This document shows, one piece after another, positions 16,754 to 22,277 of a stretch of DNA of 22,277 nucleotides (its first letter is position 1; the number at the start of each line of letters is the position of its first letter). Both the position numbers and the translations under genes were made by a program. Source of the stretch: Neolecta irregularis DAH-3 (lineage: Eukaryota > Ascomycota > Neolectomycetes > Neolectales > Neolectaceae); NCBI GenBank assembly GCA_001929475.1, contig LXFE01000733.1, positions 1-22,277 on the forward strand, in the 5' to 3' direction. The notes beneath the pieces were generated by a model, which was given only the letters and a program-made list of their open reading frames with translations, did no database searches and had not been told where the DNA came from.

Positions 16754-19495
16754 TGATATATCCCGACCCGTCTACAATCTCCTGCCTCAACACGCTTCTA
16801 AGAATCCACTCGCTTCCATACACGGCCCCTGTCTTGCCTTCCTTGTGTGCCGCCTTCAGAAACTTGTCCTTGTATTTCTGTTCCTCGTTGGAGGTCGTGA
16901 TCAACACCGGCTGTGTCTTCCCAAAATTGCCTCCCTTGCCTTTCAACGAGGCTACGGAAATCGCTTTTCCGCCATTTGCATTGACGATTCCACACAGTGG
17001 CGCCACTCCTCCTTTAATGCTATTAGTAGCCACAATAGTATAATCCTTGAACAACGTCGCGCCATTCTTGTCTGCTCGAGAGCGCGATTCTTCAAGGTTG
17101 CACTGATACTTTGCTTCCCCTTCAGAATCTTCTAGTGGGTATTTAATCGGGTCTAGTATATAAGCGACGAAAAGGATTTCTATACCGATAATAGCTTTGG
17201 AAGAAACACATGCTTCGATCCATCGGGTAGAAACTAAAACATCGACAAATGGAAACGTCCGAAGAAATTTCTCCGTTCGGAGAACACCCGGCGCCGCAAG
17301 ATGAGTACATTCGTCCGGTTCATCAACAATCTCCACACCCATAGACTCTAATACCTATCCAAATAAGCCCTAATAGATATAGCGTATACCCGTATACTCT
17401 TCCCAGTTGTATCTTGAAAACCAGTATGCATCAGTCTTATACCGTCGCCTTTTCCATTAAACTCCAAAGTCAATTTCGCCTTTTTGTTCGTTCCCCCATC
17501 CTCGTGATTTCTCTTCTTGATTGGTTTTCGTTTAAGCGTTTCCGGAGGATCAGCCATGGTCTTGCGCTTCCTTTCCTTCTCAAATGCATTCATATCTGGC
17601 ATTATCGTTTCGGAAAGTCTCGTTTGAGCAGCACTTGCCGCTTTGCGTTTTCCTGTCGATAACTTTTCATCCTGGGGGTCGGAAATTGGTGTTGATAAAC
17701 GGGGTTGCTTTTTCTTTATTGATTGGACAGCCGAGGTTGGATTGTTACTTTTGGTGCAAGTGTTTGCTGAACCGTTTGCTGAATCGTTTGCTGAACCGTT
17801 TGCTGAACCGTTTGGTGCTGTTGAACCCTGAATCTTGTCTCCTTCTTCTTGTCCCTCTGTTTCTTCTCCTGTTTCTTCTTCTTCTTCATAAAACTGCACT
17901 AGACACTCAGGATCGATACCGGTAGAGTTGATAATTTGCATAAGGTTTGACTGTTGAGGAAAGGTCGTGAATTGAGTGTCGGTAAGGGCCCTGACGCTCC
18001 ACGTTGCATACGATTCTTCAAGCCACATATGATTGACAATGTTGATGTTCCAATCCTTGGCGACTTTGTATTTTTCACCAGTCTCGCTGATATTGTCAAT
18101 TTCTTCACCATGGGTGAAAATACTTGGCTGCGATAAGGTGAGTATTTTCAGGCTTCATATTCCGCGTATACCGCGCACCACACGCCTGGATTAGCTTTTC
18201 AAGATATGTGCGTGCTTCTCCAGTATAGTTGGTGACCGTAATCACGAAATCTTGCATCCCCGGAATGCCTCCCTGCACAAGCGGATAATGAAGGAGATAT
18301 TTCAGTGGACTCGTCCACTTATCATTTGCGCACATCCAATAAAGCCAGGTCAAATTTCCAACGACAAGATTCTTCCTGCTGGCCTAGAGATTAGAGCTTG
18401 CCCCGATAGAATTGGCCGGGCCTGGACATATTCTTCACCTTTCCTATACGCGCCGATATATATCGTTGCATCTTCCAATCTCTCAACAGTCCATCCACCC
18501 ACATTCATAATAACCGCCTTCAATGTATCAATCACGCGATTACCCAGCTTCAAGTCGCCGCCAAAGAAAAATTTCTTTCCTTCAAAGCTCAATTGAATTG
18601 GCTTGGGTGGAGGCTTTTCAGTATCGATAGGATGTGTATATTTCTCGCCTCCACTCAATGGAGCTTTTCCTTTATCTGAGTTCTCCATGACATTAAAGAT
18701 AGGTGGGTCGGGAAAGAGATATGGCGTAGGATCTATCCTCCGTCGAAGTTTAAGGCACATATCAAACCTTTTATTAATCGATTAAAATGACATCTTATAT
18801 ACCAATGAGGCAAAACAATTTTGATATTGAGATTTGCTCTTGACATTGCTTGCTGACATTTCTCCTAGAACGGTCAATCGGCAGTCGGCAAGTCATACAA
18901 ACGCTTTTATCGTTCAATGCGAATATATACGTGACACTCCGGGTCAAATTATCACAAAATTGACCTCCCAAAGCACAAATTCCTCCATATATTGCGTCTC
19001 GGTCGCCAGGAGGAATCTCATTCGATAAGGACAATATTATAATCAGTCAGTTACCTCTGAGCACGAGACAGTCAACCCGGAAAATATCATCTTCGGATCA
19101 GCAGAATACATTGTCGCGCTTTCAGTAAGTTGCACGTTTCGAAATAGACAAGTACGCTTGAATCGTCTTCTTCTTGGAAGAAATTTTGACCCATTCTGGC
19201 TAATTCATTAGTACCCAGTTCTATCGGATATGTACCGTCACGACGAATATGCTCCGCCCAACAGCCTCCTCAAAATCTAGAAAGTCGACGTGAGATGATA
19301 TGATATGGGTGCATTGATCCAAATTGACTCTGTTTTCGGGAACTATAGGAATTTCTTTCGCATCGTTTTCTTCAAGAAGTTGCTTTATCTATTCCAGAAT
19401 TAGCCATCGATATGATATGTATATCGATACACCTCCTCAGAGAGCGACTGGTCGATATCTAACATAGAATACTGAATTCCGCTAAAAAGAGGCAT
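16746..19495 (-). CDS. RTT107: Six-BRCT DNA damage scaffold Rtt107/Brc1
   Basis: Nuclear BRCT scaffold that binds gamma-H2A and partners such as the Smc5/6 complex at stalled replication forks. Inferred exons on the minus strand: 19495-19433, 19388-19236, 19199-19156, 19118-19055, 19016-18903, 18864-18803, 18767-18422, 18383-18124, 18086-17390, 17354-17186, 17152-16746, giving 792 aa. Each BRCT shows its Trp helix in turn: [40 protein letters not shown] and SEWILRSV. Other landmarks: [48 protein letters not shown]. The linker (about 420-575) is acidic, then carries an NGSA-type repeat and basic NLS-like clusters ([18 protein letters not shown]). The start ATG is in GCCGCCATGC context. Ten introns of 33-44 nt; intron 7 is either GC-AG (38 nt) or GT-AG (44 nt from 18427). 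An ACGCGT box lies 37 bp upstream. Confidence 0.9.
17762..17809 (-). repeat. 12-bp tandem repeat in the RTT107 linker
   Basis: Four head-to-tail units of GTTTGCTGAACC (one has a single C/T change), followed by a degenerate partial copy. On the coding strand they give four Asn-Gly/Asp-Ser-Ala units in the disordered linker before the C-terminal BRCT pair. The unit length is a multiple of three, so copy-number changes keep the frame. Confidence 0.85.
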
Positions 19496-20139
19496 GGCGG
19501 CCAAAATTTCAAAAGTTGCGCGACGTGCTTTACGCGTTTAAATTGCCCAGGTATTTTACAATACGTTTGTTTATAATAAAGTACTAGAATCTGGTAATAG
19601 CAATAGTTGCAAGAGAAAATAAACACTAATCAAGAAGCAGCCTCATGATGTTTTGGTGGCGATAAAAGTAGGATACATCTGTGTTCTCTCCATCTTCTGT
19701 ACTACGTGCCTTATTTGTGATTTATCTGTTAAACCGGGCGAATTTATTGATAATGCCTATCTGATCTCGTTTATTTAGCCCATTATCCAAATCTGATCAT
19801 TTAACTTCATAGACTCGGATGTCTGAGTGAATAAGACTTGACCGATTGATTAGTATAGAAAATTCTCCCCCTTCATAATTTGTGCAAAATTTTGAAATGG
19901 TTGGATTTTTCAAGTGGTTGTTGGCGGTTACCGGCTCTACTAGGGTTCGGCTTCCTCACATCCCGACGTCTCTAGTTCACCCTAGTTCATCATAAACTAC
20001 ACTCCAGATTCACTATTCCTTTAGGACTTGCATTAATTATAATTATGGCCCCACATTCATACTCTTCTGGGTATAGCATATCAGTCATGGCCTTTTTACA
20101 GCCATACATTCGCCTTTCAATCGATACGGCATATTACTC
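19496..20139. other. Divergent promoter region (RTT107 / hydrolase)
   Basis: About 640 bp between two divergent starts, with no supported gene. It holds an MCB-type box near RTT107 and, near the hydrolase, an upstream ATG at 20045 opening a 63-codon frame that runs past the hydrolase start in another frame. Confidence 0.5.
19532..19537. promoter_or_regulatory. MCB-like ACGCGT box upstream of RTT107
   Basis: ACGCGT, the MluI cell-cycle box bound by MBF in yeasts, lies 37-42 bp upstream of the RTT107 ATG. MBF drives G1/S expression of replication and repair genes, which suits this gene. A 6-bp site can occur by chance. Confidence 0.35.
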
Positions 20140-21427
20140 ATGTCACTGCTTGCATTTGAAACTACCTCTTTCATATTCCCTGCTGCTTATCCTCGAGAGT
20201 TCAAAAGATGTACCCAGAGCCCAGAAGATCGCTTGACTATCGCTGTCAAAAGATACACCCCACTGAACAACCCATACCCAGGAAGGAACGATGTCTCATT
20301 TGTAGTAGCCCATGCGAACGGTTTCCACAAGGTAGCTATCCTATTTATGCCCAAATTGACCTCCAGGAGCTGTATGAACCATTTCTAGACGAATTGCTCG
20401 CGCGATCAGAGCATCTTGGATTCAAAATTCGCAATGTCTGGGCCATGGATGCTGCACACCAAGGGGAGTCTGGTGTTCTCAACGAATATACACTTGGCGA
20501 TCAGTGTATTTTATTCATATGAATCATAAATACTCACATCGAGATGCTTGGGATGACGGTGCGAGGGACATCGAGGTTATGATCAGACAATTTGACATCC
20601 GTCAGCCCTTGATCGGGATTGGTCACAGGTGAGAGCCCATATTGATACGTACGGCTAATAAGACAGTTTGGGAGGCTATCATATGGTTTTGGCGTCGCTA
20701 CGACATCCAAGACTATTCGTTGCAATCATTGGGATGGATCCCGTTATTGGCCCGCTCACCTCTCTTTCAGAGTCCCTAGCAGCAAGCTCAGCCAAAAGAC
20801 GGGACATATGGACATCCAGAGAAGATGCAGCCAAATACTTTTCAAGTCGACCATTTTACCAAAATTGGGATCCTCGAGTTTTAAAACTTCATCTCGTAGG
20901 TACCTTGAAATTACACATGCTGATATTCAGAAATATGGCCTGAGAGATCTTCCAACAGCAACATATCCTGACAAGAAGGGCGTAACACTGACAACCACAA
21001 AGCATCAAGAAGTTTGGACATTTAAAAAACCAACCCCGGACGGCATTTTTGACCCCTTTGAGCTTCGCTATGTCGAGGATCAACATCGCTATGTCGCGGA
21101 GTACCTTTCAATGATTCAGTGTTCGACATTCTTCCTTGTCGGCGGAAAGAGTGCTGTCGCTCCGCCCAAAATCGACAATTCACCGAAAAGTGAACTAGTT
21201 GTGATGAAAAACGCCGGTCATCTCATTCCCATAGAAAATCCTTCAGAGAGTGGTATTTATCTATCATTAAGGGCTAAAACTAGTCGGTAGCCGATATAAT
21301 AGCCCCATTCTGTGAAAAGTGTCTGAAAAGATATATCAGGGAGCGTGATGAAGACGAGAAAACTCCGCGCGATAGATATCTGGATGAGAAAATCATGGGA
21401 GCATTGAAATCAGAGTCGAAATTGTAG
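20140..21427 (+). CDS. Peroxisomal alpha/beta hydrolase (MpaH-like) with PTS1
   Basis: Alpha/beta-hydrolase fold enzyme resembling the fungal MpaH/'toxin biosynthesis protein' group, in which MpaH is a peroxisomal acyl-CoA thioesterase-like enzyme. Inferred exons: 20140-20331, 20367-20505, 20544-20628, 20667-20895, 20931-21252, 21291-21427, giving 367 aa. Landmarks in order: PAAYPREF, VKRYTPLNNP, VVAHANGFHKELYEP (oxyanion region), DAAHQGESGVLNEY, GHSLGG with nucleophile Ser139 (codon split by intron 3), WDPRVLKLHLKYGLRDLPTATYP, LTTTKHQEVWTF, and NAGHLIPIE with the catalytic His312. The last exon, after a 38-nt intron, ends ESKL, so the protein carries a canonical SKL peroxisomal signal; reading through the intron would lose it. 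The start is the first ATG that gives the family N-terminus. The native substrate is unknown; no polyketide or NRPS gene is nearby. Confidence 0.88.
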
Positions 21428-21887
21428 GCGATCCCATAGCATCAGTATTTTCTTCAAGCAGGGCATTGGATTACAGTCCAAGCCTTGAGCTATATTTGAC
21501 AAAATATCTTAGGGAGTTTGTCAGAACAGCGTAGCTTCACCTTGCGAGACTTCTTTTTACAACCGTCCAATCTCAACATTCCAATGAAGCGATATTGTTT
21601 CTTGACTGGTCCTACAAGTAAGCACCTACAGGTCTACTTATGGGAAACAGAAATAGCTGTGTTGGTTATAAAAACCTAGACTCTGACCAAAGGAAAGCCA
21701 AACAAGAGACCCCTTTAAAATATCCTCCAAAAGATTACTATATCATTTTCGTACCACTTGTTGAAATATCAAGGAGGTTTTATCAGGATGATACAAGAAA
21801 TGCATAAATGGTCTATAAATATAATTGAAATAATCCAAGTTATTACGAGACAATTTCTGCACTCTCATGATTTAATATACTGAGAGG
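21428..21887. other. Intergenic, no gene seen
   Basis: AT-rich spacer between the hydrolase and the edge gene. If the zinc-finger protein has upstream domains such as an RRM, their exons would have to lie here; I found no convincing candidate. Confidence 0.5.
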
Positions 21888-21970
21888 ATGCCGATGCGAA
21901 TGCGACTTCCAATGCTAATTCCAATGCGACCATGCGACCAATGCAGCCAATGCCACTTCCAATGCGAATT
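21888..21970 (+). repeat. Imperfect AATGCGA-type repeat tract
   Basis: Irregular repeats of AATGCGAC/TTCCAATGC type. In one frame they code Asn-Ala-Thr/Ser units, in another Met-Arg/Pro units. Around 21926-21942 the units are 9, 8 and 9 bp, so one copy appears one base short and shifts the Asn-Ala frame. Confidence 0.6.
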
Positions 21971-22277
21971 CGAAACCCCCACGCCCGTCCATAGCAGCTC
22001 GAAAGGTATTCCGCACACTACACGTAATAATACAAGATGGCGCCTCATCTGCAAAATGGACGCACAAGCAGCAGGAACTGGTGTCGGGCAAACCCGGCGC
22101 GGCAGGAACCGGAGACGAGTATGCCGACAGCGAGCGAGGGGCGTGTCTGCTGTGCCAGCGGCAGTTTCGCAGTGTCGAGACCCTGCACCGCCACACGCAC
22201 CACAGCGAGCTGCACCGCCACAACCTGCAGAATGCAGCCACTCGCAAGGCAGCGGCACAAGGCGTACCGGCAGCCGG
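21888..22277 (+). CDS. C2H2 zinc-finger protein, cut by the window edge
   Basis: GC-rich plus-strand coding sequence running off the right end. The supported part is the frame from about 22037: AKWTHKQQELVSGK, then CLLCQRQFRSVETLHRH followed by THHSELHRHNL. This spacing (C-x2-C-x12-H-x5-H, then LHxxN) resembles the C-terminal zinc finger of RBM5/RBM10-type splicing factors, which precedes a G-patch that would lie beyond the window. The 5' end is uncertain. A model starting at the ATG at 21888 with a 31-nt intron (22006-22036, GT-AG) joins in frame but yields a low-complexity Met/Arg-rich N-terminus. The same frame is open without splicing back to 21919 but has no ATG. Zinc-finger identity is moderately sure, the start is not. 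Confidence 0.5.
   Translation, partial: MPMRMRLPMLIPMRPCDQCSQCHFQCEFETPTPVHSSSKGIPHTTRNNTRWRLICKMDAQAAGTGVGQTRRGRNRRRVCRQRARGVSAVPAAVSQCRDPAPPHAPQRAAPPQPAECSHSQGSGTRRTGSR

Noticed and set aside
20140-21427. A polyketide/mycophenolic-type gene cluster around the MpaH-like hydrolase
   Set aside because: No synthase, cytochrome P450 or tailoring gene flanks it; its neighbours are housekeeping genes, and MpaH-like hydrolases also occur outside clusters.

Overview
This window is nuclear DNA from a filamentous ascomycete. The recognisable proteins read like Pezizomycotina orthologues: a PEX1 with the fungal C-terminus, an OLE1 with a fused cytochrome b5 domain, a six-BRCT RTT107/Brc1, and an MpaH-type hydrolase. 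Genes are broken into many exons. Splicing each gene by hand, guided by reading frame and family motifs, gave 44 introns of 31-52 nt. All but one are 31-46 nt, which is short for this group. I cannot name the species.

Layout, left to right. 1-1238: no gene I can defend. 1239-4503 (+): PEX1, 11 exons. 5721-7400 (+): secreted berberine-bridge-type FAD oxidase with a 10-nt exon. 8066-9091 (-): secreted GH17 beta-glucanase. 10273-11212 (+): Mpv17/PMP22-family membrane protein. 11382-11885 (-): GC-rich hypothetical protein. 12218-13658 (-): delta-9 desaturase OLE1. 14360-15205 (+): unrecognised secreted Cys-containing protein with an acidic tail. 15748-16753 (+): probable mitochondrial type-1 methionine aminopeptidase. 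16746-19495 (-): RTT107/Brc1. 20140-21427 (+): alpha/beta hydrolase ending in a PTS1-type SKL. 21888-22277 (+): start of a C2H2 zinc-finger gene that runs off the edge.

There is no operon logic, as expected for a fungus, but the genes share themes. Peroxisomes: PEX1 recycles the PTS receptor, and the hydrolase appears to be a PTS1 cargo; an Mpv17-family protein also lies in the window. Secretion and cell wall: the FAD oxidase, the GH17 enzyme and the orphan secreted protein. Two divergent gene pairs (OLE1 with the secreted protein, RTT107 with the hydrolase) share intergenic promoter regions. The methionine aminopeptidase and RTT107 genes converge so tightly that both stop codons lie in one 8-bp palindrome.

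Base composition is patchy. The methionine aminopeptidase gene, the 11.4-11.9 kb ORF and the right edge are GC-rich, while PEX1, the FAD oxidase and most intergenic DNA are AT-rich. I found no tRNA, rRNA, transposon or CRISPR array. Exon coordinates are inferred from sequence alone and have no transcript support.
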